Below, one piece after another: positions 1 to 6,012 of a stretch of 6,352 nt of DNA. The translations under genes and the position numbers were made by a program. A model generated the notes under the pieces. It was not told the origin of the DNA, made no database searches, and saw nothing but the letters and a program-made list of their open reading frames with translations. The DNA is from UBA8514 sp050251415 (lineage in GTDB: Bacteria > Bacillota > Clostridia > Lachnospirales > Anaerotignaceae), in assembly GCA_050251415.1 (NCBI GenBank), contig JBFWMT010000085.1, positions 1 to 6,352 on the forward strand. Reading direction: 5' to 3'. Every line of letters begins with the position of its first letter. Within the stretch, counting starts at the first letter, position 1.

Positions 1-842
1 AGTAATGAGAACACCTGAAAAGCCTTTCCTGGCTCATCAGAAATACCTTCAATTGAAATTCTGGCTATATCTTTATCGGATGCTACTCCGCTAACAAGCA
101 TTTTTTCCACGTTACATTCCCCCTTAACTACTGTTCCTTCTTCTCTTGTCAAACTAGAACGTACTACAAGTTCTACATTATATTTCTGCGCAACCTCTAC
201 AGAACGCGTATGCAGTACCTTTGCACCAAGTGAAGCAAGTTCTGTCATCTCTGTATAGCTAATTTCATCTAACTTTCTTGCATCCTTAACAATTCTTGGG
301 TCTGCTGTATATACGCCCGCAACATCTGTGTAAATTTCACATAAATCTGCCCTTAAAGCCGCGGCAATAGCAACCGCAGAGGTATCTGAACCACCACGCC
401 CCAATGTAGTAATATCTTCAAATTTATTTACACCCTGAAAACCTGTAACAATTACAATATTTTTTCTTTCAAGCTCCTGCTCAATTCTTCCACGGCTTAT
501 CGTTTTGATTTTAGCATTTGAGTAAGCAGAGGTTGTGTCTATACCAACCTGCATAGCGTTAAGTGAAATAGCTCTATATCCAAGCTTATTTAAAGCCATA
601 GCCATAAGTGCTACAGACTGCTGCTCTCCAGTGGAAAGTAACATATCCATTTCTCTTTTTGATGCATTTGGATTTATTTCCGCTGCCTTTTCAATAAGGT
701 CATCTGTTGTATCACCCTGTGCAGATAAAATAACTACCACGTCGTTGCCTTTGTCGTAGCTTTCAGCAATTCTTCGTGCTACATTAAAAATTCTTTCTGC
801 GTTAGCAACAGAGCTTCCGCCATATTTTTGTACTACTAACAA
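1..842 (-). CDS. lysC: Aspartate kinase (aspartokinase), 3' end cut by window edge
   Basis: Phosphorylates L-aspartate with ATP, the first committed step to lysine, threonine and methionine; cytoplasmic. 280 complete codons are present. The kinase domain shows KYGGSSV (residues 6-12), LSTGEQQSV (69-77), the nucleotide-binding stretch TLGRGGSDTSAVA (146-158) and VYTADPR (177-183). The first ACT regulatory domain begins near residue 249 (VSGVASDKDIARI, then DEPGKAF at 269-275) and is cut. Monofunctional aspartokinases are about 400 aa, so about 120 residues, mostly the paired ACT domains, lie beyond base 1. The start is TTG at 840-842: it gives the usual N-terminus (M)LVVQKYGG and follows GGGGGA with a 6-nt spacer. 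The nearby ATG at 854-856 hits TAG after six codons. The gene follows thrB by 16 nt as the last visible gene of the thr operon. The enzyme call is secure; which amino acids inhibit it cannot be read from the truncated ACT part. Confidence 0.96.
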   Translation of the reverse strand, partial: MLVVQKYGGSSVANAERIFNVARRIAESYDKGNDVVVILSAQGDTTDDLIEKAAEINPNASKREMDMLLSTGEQQSVALMAMALNKLGYRAISLNAMQVGIDTTSAYSNAKIKTISRGRIEQELERKNIVIVTGFQGVNKFEDITTLGRGGSDTSAVAIAAALRADLCEIYTDVAGVYTADPRIVKDARKLDEISYTEMTELASLGAKVLHTRSVEVAQKYNVELVVRSSLTREEGTVVKGECNVEKMLVSGVASDKDIARISIEGISDEPGKAFQVFSL

Positions 843-848
843 GTAAAG

Positions 849-854
849 TCCCCC
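849..854 (-). promoter_or_regulatory. Ribosome binding site of lysC
   Basis: GGGGGA on the minus strand lies in the 16-nt gap after thrB, six bases before the TTG codon at 842. It decides the unusual TTG start, because the only nearby ATG (856) overlaps this site and is closed by an in-frame stop almost at once. Confidence 0.75.
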
Positions 855-858
855 ATTT

Positions 859-1761
859 CTATTCTGATATAATTCTAGCACCCTCTAAATCGGGTTTTAG
901 TATTTCCAACGTCCATTTATGAGGTATTGTGCTTAAATACCCATTCATTCTAACTGTAAAGTCATCTATCATATCATCTGTAAGCACACTTGCTAGGGTT
1001 GGTCCTGCTCCGCTTAAGTATGAAGCCTTAGCACCAAGTTCATCTGCCTTGCTAAATATATCCTTCATACCAGGCACAAGCGGCAGTCGGTATGGCTGAT
1101 GAAGTCTGTCGTTCATTGCCATCTTAAGGTTATCAATATTGCCTGTCATCATTGAAGCCACCAAAAGTGCCGCCCTAGATGAATTGAAGATAGCATCTTT
1201 CCTTGTTACATTATATGGCAGTACCCCTCTAGATTTCTCCGTTTCTACAGGAAAATCTGGTACCATTATAGCAAATGATAATTTTTCTGGAATATCAATT
1301 TTTACATGACGCATTTCTTCCCTATTAAGTGCACCAACAACCATTCCACCCAAAATTGCAGGGTTTGAATTATCTGGATGACCTTCAATTTTAGCTGCAA
1401 TTTGTGCCAGCTTGTCCTTTGAAAAGTGACACCCTGAGAGGTCATTTGCTGCAATAAGCCCTGCAACAATACATGCCGCACTACTTCCAAGGCCACGTGT
1501 ATGAGGTATGTAGTCCTCTTGAATAAGCCTTACGCCAGGCATTGGCTTGTCAACCAGTTTGTAAAAATCCTCCATAGTTTTATAAATAAGGTTTGTTCTG
1601 TCAGTAGGTATTTTAAGCTTGTGCTTTTTATTTATAAGTATTTCCAATCCCTCTTCTATTTCTACAAACCAAAGGTGGTTGTATTTTTGAAAAGCAATAC
1701 CTATACTATCAAAACCTGAACCCATATTTGCCGATGTGGCAGGAACAATAATGTGTTTCAT
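859..1761 (-). CDS. thrB: Homoserine kinase
   Basis: Transfers phosphate from ATP to L-homoserine, giving O-phosphohomoserine, the substrate of threonine synthase; soluble GHMP-superfamily kinase. The 300-residue length matches the family. Motif 1 is PATSANMGSGFDSIG (7-21), the ATP-binding motif 2 is RGLGSSAACIVAG (89-101), EGHPDN sits at 126-131, SRGVLP at 177-182, and the glycine-rich motif 3 LSGAGPTLASVL at 249-260. The stretch after EGHPDN reads SNPAILGG where VAPALLGG is more usual, a mild change. The ATG at 1761 is one nucleotide after the hom stop, and its GGAGG (1768-1772) lies inside the last hom codons with a 6-nt spacer. Translation is therefore probably coupled to hom. The downstream lysC start is 16 nt past the TAG stop. 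I see no sign of damage or transfer. Confidence 0.97.
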   Translation of the reverse strand: MKHIIVPATSANMGSGFDSIGIAFQKYNHLWFVEIEEGLEILINKKHKLKIPTDRTNLIYKTMEDFYKLVDKPMPGVRLIQEDYIPHTRGLGSSAACIVAGLIAANDLSGCHFSKDKLAQIAAKIEGHPDNSNPAILGGMVVGALNREEMRHVKIDIPEKLSFAIMVPDFPVETEKSRGVLPYNVTRKDAIFNSSRAALLVASMMTGNIDNLKMAMNDRLHQPYRLPLVPGMKDIFSKADELGAKASYLSGAGPTLASVLTDDMIDDFTVRMNGYLSTIPHKWTLEILKPDLEGARIISE

Positions 1762-1762
1762 T

Positions 1763-3004
1763 TTATGCCTCCATGCGGATAAGATTTCTTATATCTTTTA
1801 TACCGCTCATTGTCTTAATTTTTTCGGCTTTTATAGCAACAGAGCCTTCTGTTTCCGTATTTGTAATAATTGCAAATTCGTCATCTTCATCATCAAGGTC
1901 AACAAACTGAACATTCCCAAAAACTTCCACAATAGATTTCTTTGCTTTTTCAAAATTATCGCTGCCAATTCTAAGCATAGCTTTAACTTCAGTATCTTTA
2001 ATTTCAGCCACATTAGCCTGTGCATCACAATTCCACCCAATATTTACAGACATTCCTTTATGCCTTACGGCATCAACTATATCTGCAACTACAGCACTTG
2101 CCGTTGGTAATTTACCCGCCCCACTGCCGTAGTACATTGTGTTCCCACTCATATTACCCTTTACAAAAATTGCATTATATACACCATTAACTGCAGCTAA
2201 TGGGTGTTCTTTGCTTACAAAACAAGGCGATACCTTTGCTGTGATACCATTAATTGTTTTTTTACTACTGCCAATAAGCTTTATTAGGCAATTAAGTTTT
2301 TTACCATATTCAATATCTGTATATGTTATTCTTCCAATTCCTTCAGTATATATGTCTTCACAATTAACTGTTTCACCAAATGCCAAGGATGAAAGAATTG
2401 CAATTTTTCTGCAAGCATCATGTCCTTCAATATCTGCCGCAGGGTTTGCTTCAGCATATCCTAATTGCTGTGCTTCCTTAAGTACCTCGTCAAAATTCTT
2501 GCCTTCTTCAGTCATTTTGGTAAGAATATAATTTGTTGTGCCGTTAAGAATACCTGATATTCCCAAAATTTTATCAGCAGTAAGTGATACACAAAGTGGT
2601 CTTATAATAGGAATCCCACCACCCACACTCGCTTCAAAAAGATAACTTACGCTATGCTCTTTTGCAATACTCATTAGCTGGGTACCATGCTTTGCAACAA
2701 GCTCCTTATTACTTGTAACAACGCTTTTGCCCATACTTAAAGCACGTTTTGAGAACGTGAAAGCTGGTTCAACCCCACCCATAACTTCCACTACAACCCC
2801 AATTTCAGGGTCATTTAAAATTTCTTCAAAGTCCTTCGTAAGTATTTCTTCAACGGGATTACCCGGGAAATCTCTAAGGTCAAGAACTTTTTTCACCTTA
2901 ATTTCCTCTCCTGCTTTGCTTTTTAATACCCCGCAGTTGGTCTTAATTACGTCATAAACTCCAGAACCTACTGTTCCGAAGCCTAATATTGCCACTCCTG
3001 TCAT
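1763..3004 (-). CDS. hom: Homoserine dehydrogenase with a diverged C-terminal ACT-like domain
   Basis: Reduces L-aspartate semialdehyde to homoserine with NAD(P)H, at the branch from lysine towards threonine and methionine; cytoplasmic. The 413 residues fit the monofunctional Gram-positive type. The Rossmann motif GFGTVGSG is at 8-15, TSNK with the expected catalytic lysine at 97-100, LNGTTNYIL at 153-161, and the family signature at about 182-200. Glu185, Asp196 and Lys200 match the active-site Glu208, Asp219 and Lys223 of the yeast enzyme by my hand alignment. YYGSGAGKLPTASAV follows at 291-305. The last ~75 residues (338-413) take the place of the usual ACT domain but lack the DxPGVL-type ligand loop, reading IGSDNFEKAKKSI instead. 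The ATG at 3004 has AGGAGT (3013-3018) with an 8-nt spacer. The gene starts 20 nt after the ACT regulator and ends 1 nt before thrB. Confidence 0.97.
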   Translation of the reverse strand: MTGVAILGFGTVGSGVYDVIKTNCGVLKSKAGEEIKVKKVLDLRDFPGNPVEEILTKDFEEILNDPEIGVVVEVMGGVEPAFTFSKRALSMGKSVVTSNKELVAKHGTQLMSIAKEHSVSYLFEASVGGGIPIIRPLCVSLTADKILGISGILNGTTNYILTKMTEEGKNFDEVLKEAQQLGYAEANPAADIEGHDACRKIAILSSLAFGETVNCEDIYTEGIGRITYTDIEYGKKLNCLIKLIGSSKKTINGITAKVSPCFVSKEHPLAAVNGVYNAIFVKGNMSGNTMYYGSGAGKLPTASAVVADIVDAVRHKGMSVNIGWNCDAQANVAEIKDTEVKAMLRIGSDNFEKAKKSIVEVFGNVQFVDLDDEDDEFAIITNTETEGSVAIKAEKIKTMSGIKDIRNLIRMEA

Positions 3005-3024
3005 TTTGCTTCACTCCTACGTTT

Positions 3025-3468
3025 TTATTCTCTTGCTATAATCTTAAATGTCTGAACTCCATGCAACTTTTCCAGTTCTTCAACAAGACTTCCCAAATCT
3101 TTATCCATTGCATCAGTTTCAATTGAAATCGTAACCATAGCTATACCATTAATAGGTATATTCTGGTTTATTGTAAGAATATTTGCGCCAGCCGAAGCTA
3201 CGCCGTTTAATACACAGGATAAAACACCCTTTGTGTCATCCAGATTAGCGGCAAAAGTGACTGTTTTCCCTCTTGTATTTTCATATAATGGAAAAACCGC
3301 ATCTCTATATTTATAGAATGCACTTCTGCTTATACCAACCTTACTAACAGCTTCCTGAACAGTTTTTTCTCTGCCGCTTTCCAGCAAATTTTTAACATCC
3401 ATAACCTTTAAAAAAATCTCTGGAAGCACACTTTTATCGATGATATAAAAATTTTTATCTTCTCTCAT
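3025..3468 (-). CDS. ACT-domain regulator, UPF0735 / ThrR (PheB) family
   Basis: A 147-residue protein with a putative helix-turn-helix in the N-terminal half (about 35-60, TVQEAVSKVGISRSAFYKYR) and an ACT domain at about 69-147. The ACT loop LDDTKGVLS (76-84) keeps the GVLS turn that usually binds an amino acid at the dimer interface. From memory, the Bacillus subtilis family member (PheB, renamed ThrR) represses threonine-biosynthesis genes; I could not check this here. As first gene of thrR-hom-thrB-lysC it fits an autoregulating threonine sensor, which is inference. I chose the ATG at 3468, since GGAGGA (3474-3479) lies 5 nt before it. An ATG seven codons earlier (3489) would put this ribosome binding site inside the gene, and it falls in the leader next to the palindrome at 3492-3507. 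Family call strong; target and ligand not proven. Confidence 0.88.
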   Translation of the reverse strand: MREDKNFYIIDKSVLPEIFLKVMDVKNLLESGREKTVQEAVSKVGISRSAFYKYRDAVFPLYENTRGKTVTFAANLDDTKGVLSCVLNGVASAGANILTINQNIPINGIAMVTISIETDAMDKDLGSLVEELEKLHGVQTFKIIARE

Positions 3469-3473
3469 GCTTG

Positions 3474-3479
3474 TCCTCC
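3474..3479 (-). promoter_or_regulatory. Ribosome binding site that fixes the ACT regulator start
   Basis: GGAGGA on the minus strand, 5 nt before the ATG at 3468. The longer frame starting at 3489 has no comparable site before it, so the shorter 147-residue product is preferred. Confidence 0.8.
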
Positions 3480-3491
3480 GGTTTCCCATAC

Positions 3492-3507
3492 GAAAACATT
3501 TGTTTTC
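3492..3507. promoter_or_regulatory. 16-bp palindrome, candidate operator of the thr operon
   Basis: The sequence GAAAACATTTGTTTTC has perfect 7-bp arms (GAAAACA / TGTTTTC) around a 2-bp centre. It lies just downstream of the -10 box (3517-3522), at about the predicted transcript start (near 3510), and before the regulator's ribosome binding site. A repressor bound here would block initiation. The two-fold symmetry suits a dimeric helix-turn-helix protein, and the first gene of the operon encodes one. The arms have a short loop and no T-run follows, so a terminator is not a good explanation. That the adjacent ACT regulator binds here is inference. Confidence 0.55.
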
Positions 3508-3516
3508 ACACTGTAG

Positions 3517-3545
3517 ACTATACCACGAATTAACTACAATTTCAA
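3517..3545 (-). promoter_or_regulatory. Sigma-A-type promoter of the thrR-hom-thrB-lysC operon
   Basis: On the minus strand TTGAAA (3540-3545) and TATAGT (3517-3522) are separated by exactly 17 nt; each differs from consensus in one base. The predicted start is near 3510, giving a leader of about 42 nt to the regulator ATG. The -35 box overlaps the last codon and stop of the ArsC-like gene (stop at 3542-3544). The leader is too short for a T-box or amino acid riboswitch, so control is more likely by a protein at the palindrome 3492-3507. Confidence 0.7.
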
Positions 3546-3898
3546 GTACTGCTTAACTTACTCCACTGAATTTCTTTAAAACCTACTAAAACTGTATTTT
3601 CCCCAACTATAAGTGGTCTTTTTACTAACATGCCATTACTTGCAAGCAATGAAAGCTGTTCATCATAGGTCATCTCAATAAGCTTATCCTTAAGGCCCAT
3701 AGATTTATACATTAATCCACTTGTGTTGAAAAATTTCTTTATTGGCATTCCACTTTTTTCTATCCAATTTTTCAATTCATCAGCTTTTGGATTGTTTTCA
3801 ACAATGTGTCGGTCTGTATATTCAATTTTATGTTCATCAAGCCATTTTTTAGCTTTTTGACAGGTTGAACATTTAGGATATTCCAAAAATAAGTACAT
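3542..3898 (-). CDS. ArsC/Spx-fold thiol protein (arsenate reductase family, YusI/YffB-like)
   Basis: A 118-residue thioredoxin-fold protein of the ArsC/Spx superfamily. It has a CSTC motif (Cys10, Cys13) at the end of the first strand, a lysine-rich helix after it, and the cis-proline region VKRPLIVGE (92-100) with Arg94. This layout fits the small ArsC-like proteins annotated as arsenate reductase family, Spx/MgsR or YffB. Spx itself is longer (about 130 aa) and works with RNA polymerase; I see no reason to assign that role. No arsenite pump or ArsR gene is nearby, so arsenate detoxification is not supported by context. The ATG at 3898 follows AGGAGG (3905-3910) with a 6-nt spacer. The gene has its own likely promoter (4044-4049), and its 3' end overlaps the thr operon promoter. 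No terminator is seen after it, so read-through into the thr operon is possible. Confidence 0.85.
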   Translation of the reverse strand: MYLFLEYPKCSTCQKAKKWLDEHKIEYTDRHIVENNPKADELKNWIEKSGMPIKKFFNTSGLMYKSMGLKDKLIEMTYDEQLSLLASNGMLVKRPLIVGENTVLVGFKEIQWSKLSST

Positions 3899-3924
3899 AC
3901 TATTCCTCCTTTGCTAATATGCTT

Positions 3925-3941
3925 GTTGTTACAATAACAAC
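3925..3941. repeat. 17-bp palindrome in the leader of the ArsC-like gene
   Basis: GTTGTTA and TAACAAC form perfect 7-bp arms around CAA, ending 26 bases before the ATG at 3898 and 14 bases before its ribosome binding site. On the plus strand a T6 run follows (3942-3947), so it resembles a weak AT-only plus-strand terminator, but there is no plus-strand gene to end. It may instead be an operator for a dimeric regulator or a leader hairpin. No function can be assigned. Confidence 0.4.
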
Positions 3942-4041
3942 TTTTTTCTGTTGCTTTGTTACTTAAACCCTTAATTAAAATCTAACTTACAAATAAATTT
4001 ATACCCAACTTTTTCGTAAGGCTTTTTTTCGCTTTTAACGG

Positions 4042-4052
4042 TTATTATACCA
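4042..4052 (-). promoter_or_regulatory. Extended -10 promoter before the ArsC-like gene
   Basis: On the minus strand the sequence reads ATGGTATAATAA: a consensus TATAAT (4044-4049) with the TGn extension. No good -35 box is seen 16-18 nt upstream, where the dctM terminator stem lies; extended -10 promoters often manage without one. The start would be near 4037, giving a leader of about 139 nt to the ATG at 3898. Confidence 0.55.
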
Positions 4053-4053
4053 T

Positions 4054-4085
4054 AAAAAAAGGATACAGACTATAAGTCTGTATCC
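4054..4085 (-). terminator. Rho-independent terminator of the TRAP operon
   Basis: A perfect 11-bp stem (GGATACAGACT / AGTCTGTATCC, 4061-4085) with a 3-nt loop is followed on the minus strand by seven T (4054-4060). It begins 23 bases past the dctM stop. Only a few bases separate its T-run from the next promoter's -10 box at 4044-4049, so the transcription units are tightly packed. Confidence 0.92.
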
Positions 4086-4108
4086 TAAAATTTGATTTTT
4101 TTATTTAT

Positions 4109-5398
4109 TTATTGAACAAGTCCCATCATTCTTGGGATACCCATTGAAATTGGTTCAATATAAGTAATCATTAACAACGCAATGATATTGGCAATAAGTA
4201 ACCACACAACTGCTTTTGTAATCTGCTCAATAGAAATCTTAGCAATACCACAGGCAACAAAAAGGTTAACACCAAGTGGAGGTGTTGACATACCAATTGC
4301 AAGGTTAACAACCATTATAATACCAAAGTGAACTGGATTTACACCAAGCTGTGTTACAATAGGAAGGAAGATTGGTGTAAGAATAATAATCGCAGCAGTT
4401 GTTTCCATAAGACAACCAACAATAAGAAGCATAATGTTGATAAGAAGAAGAATCATAATTCTGCTGTCTGAAAGTGAAATCATAGCTGTAGCAATAACGT
4501 CAGGAATTCTTTCGGAAGTAAGAATCCAACCAAAGCCTGAAGCTGAAGCAATAATCATCATAACCATAGCTGTACTTTTGCCAGCTGCCATAAAGAGCTC
4601 TGGAATCTTTCTTACATCCATTTCTCTGTAGATAACTATACCTACAAGGAAACCATAAATAACTGAAACCGCAGCAGCTTCGGTAGGTGTAAATACACCG
4701 CCATAAATACCACCAAGAATAATAACTGGCATTAAAAGAGCAAAGAAAGCATCTTTAAACTTAACAATTATATTTTTAACTGAGAATTTTGGTTTGTTTA
4801 CTAATCCGTAACCATTCTTTTTAGCTGTAACATAGCAAACAATCATAAGTGCAAGGCCTACTAAGAAACCTGGTCCGAAACCTGCGGCAAACAATGTTGA
4901 AATTGAAACAGAACCAACTACACCGTAGTTAACCATTGGGATTGATGGAGGAATGATAACACCGATTGCACCTGCAACAGCCATAACCGCAGCAGAGAAA
5001 GCTTTATCATAACCTTCTTTTTCCATTGAAGGAATAAGGATACCACCAATAGCGGCAACAGTAGCAGGGCCCGAACCTGAAATGGCAGCAAAGAACATAC
5101 ATGTTAATACCGCTGCCATTGCAAGACCGCCTGTTAAGCTGCCTAAAATAGCGTTACAAAAATCAATAAGTCTTCTTGAGATACCACCTGTTTCCATCAG
5201 ATTACCTGCAATCATAAAAAGTGGAACTGCAAGAATTGGGAAAGAGTCAACAGATGTAAACATTCTCTGTACAACAACTATAAGTGGTGTGCTGCTACCT
5301 AATGTAAGTGCTATAAAGCTTGATAAACATAATACTGCCCATATAGGGAAACCTAAAACGGCTGTAATTGCGAAGGTAATAAATAAATAACTAGCCAT
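4109..5398 (-). CDS. dctM: TRAP transporter large permease (DctM)
   Basis: The large membrane subunit of a tripartite ATP-independent periplasmic-type transporter. It forms the sodium- or proton-driven channel that takes substrate from the DctP binding protein. The 429 residues, almost all hydrophobic, fit the usual ~425-430 aa and about 12 membrane segments. Family motifs are FPILAVPLFMIAGNLMETGG (53-72), ISGSGPATVAAIG (106-118), GVIIPPSIPMVNYG (146-159), GVFTPTEAAAVSVIYG (234-249), METTAAIIILTPIFLPI (331-347) and GMSTPPLGVNLFVAC (369-383). The ATG at 5398 shares a base with the dctQ stop (TAATG), and AAAGGAGG sits in the dctQ end (5409-5416) with a 10-nt spacer, so the two are translationally coupled. 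The substrate cannot be told from this subunit; C4-dicarboxylates are only the founding example. Confidence 0.96.
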   Translation of the reverse strand: MASYLFITFAITAVLGFPIWAVLCLSSFIALTLGSSTPLIVVVQRMFTSVDSFPILAVPLFMIAGNLMETGGISRRLIDFCNAILGSLTGGLAMAAVLTCMFFAAISGSGPATVAAIGGILIPSMEKEGYDKAFSAAVMAVAGAIGVIIPPSIPMVNYGVVGSVSISTLFAAGFGPGFLVGLALMIVCYVTAKKNGYGLVNKPKFSVKNIIVKFKDAFFALLMPVIILGGIYGGVFTPTEAAAVSVIYGFLVGIVIYREMDVRKIPELFMAAGKSTAMVMMIIASASGFGWILTSERIPDVIATAMISLSDSRIMILLLINIMLLIVGCLMETTAAIIILTPIFLPIVTQLGVNPVHFGIIMVVNLAIGMSTPPLGVNLFVACGIAKISIEQITKAVVWLLIANIIALLMITYIEPISMGIPRMMGLVQ

Positions 5399-5901
5399 TA
5401 TTCAGCAACCTCCTTTACTTCTGTTTTATTAAAGTTTTTAATTGAAAAAATAATTTCCTCTATAAATCTGATGATAAAGAAAATCATACCTACAGGGATA
5501 GCTGCATACATATAACCCATAGGTATACGCATTGCAGGTGAAAGCTGACCCTTTGAAAGCTGAGTCTGCACAATTGCAAAACCATATTTTGCAATGACTG
5601 CACAAAGAACGATACTTGCAAGCATAATAAAAATAGCAAGTACTTTCTGAACTTTCTTTGGAAGTAACATTGCAAACGCCTCTACACCGATATGAGCACC
5701 ACGTCTAACACCATAAGCGCCGCCTAAAAAAGCTGTCCATACAAGAAGATATCTTGATAATTCCTCTGACCAAGGTAATGAAGATTTAACTACGAATCTG
5801 AATACTACCTGAATAAATACAACTATTGACATTGCAGCCAATGTAAGAATACAGCAGTATCCTTCAAAATTGTCTAAAAATTCTTTTAATTTATTGTTCA
5901 A
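5398..5901 (-). CDS. dctQ: TRAP transporter small permease (DctQ), TTG start
   Basis: The small membrane subunit that pairs with DctM. The 167 residues contain four predicted membrane segments, at about 14-37, 49-67, 85-110 and 127-149. The family pattern is visible: QVVFRFVV (31-38), PWSEELSRYLLVW (43-55), GVRRGAHIGVE (64-74) and MRIPMGYMYAAIPVG (124-138). I chose TTG at 5899-5901 because AGGAGG (5909-5914) lies 7 nt before it and the protein then begins MNNKLKEFLDNFEG, as in other DctQ proteins. The same frame extends to another TTG at 5931, but that would place the ribosome binding site inside the gene and has no site of its own. The ATG at 5927 is in a different frame. dctQ is separated by 332 nt from dctP, longer than is common, and overlaps dctM by one base. 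Confidence 0.93.
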   Translation of the reverse strand: MNNKLKEFLDNFEGYCCILTLAAMSIVVFIQVVFRFVVKSSLPWSEELSRYLLVWTAFLGGAYGVRRGAHIGVEAFAMLLPKKVQKVLAIFIMLASIVLCAVIAKYGFAIVQTQLSKGQLSPAMRIPMGYMYAAIPVGMIFFIIRFIEEIIFSIKNFNKTEVKEVAE

Positions 5902-5908
5902 AATTGCC

Positions 5909-5914
5909 CCTCCT
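5909..5914 (-). promoter_or_regulatory. Ribosome binding site that fixes the dctQ TTG start
   Basis: AGGAGG followed by GGCAATT, a 7-nt spacer, and then TTG at 5901. It excludes the in-frame TTG at 5931, for which no such site precedes the codon. Confidence 0.8.
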
Positions 5915-5924
5915 GACTCTATTT

Positions 5925-5952
5925 CATACAAATACTGTATACATACAAATAC
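5925..5952. repeat. 11-bp direct repeat just upstream of dctQ
   Basis: CATACAAATAC occurs twice (5925-5935 and 5942-5952), separated by TGTATA, so the unit spacing is 17 bp. The centre also contains the palindrome TGTATACA (5936-5943). It lies 10 bases upstream of the dctQ ribosome binding site. Possible roles are an operator for transcription in the gap or a slippage duplication; the sequence alone does not decide. Confidence 0.6.
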
Positions 5953-5997
5953 GAATAAGCCTATTAAAATTAAATTATGATTTCGAAATATCTCTGG

Positions 5998-6006
5998 TGA
6001 TATAAT
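5998..6006 (+). promoter_or_regulatory. Plus-strand extended -10 box in the dctP-dctQ gap
   Basis: TGATATAAT is a full match to the extended -10 pattern TGnTATAAT. No good -35 box lies 16-18 nt upstream (TGATTT is poor). Transcription would start near 6013 and run rightwards, against all genes of the window, into the foldable segment and hairpin. Confidence 0.4.
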
Positions 6007-6012
6007 TTGTTA

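Noticed and set aside
535..759. Plus-strand open frame opposite lysC
   Set aside because: The minus strand carries clear aspartokinase motifs over the same bases; the plus-strand product has no recognisable features.
1736..2531. Plus-strand open frames opposite hom (1736-2110 and 2139-2531)
   Set aside because: They lie fully opposite a convincing homoserine dehydrogenase, have no ribosome binding site or recognisable domain, and read like antisense translations.
3469..3541. T-box or amino acid riboswitch before the thr operon
   Set aside because: The predicted leader is only about 42 nt, has no T-box sequence and no terminator hairpin.
3542..3898. Spx, the global RNA polymerase-binding regulator
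   Set aside because: At 118 aa it is shorter than Spx, and the motif is CSTC within a different N-terminal context; a general ArsC-like protein is the safer call.
3942..3947. Plus-strand terminator formed by the 3925-3941 palindrome and T6
   Set aside because: The stem is mostly A-T pairs and there is no plus-strand gene upstream that would need it.
4434..5390. Plus-strand open frames opposite dctM (4434-4631, 5082-5390)
   Set aside because: They mirror the hydrophobic codons of dctM and lack ribosome binding sites.
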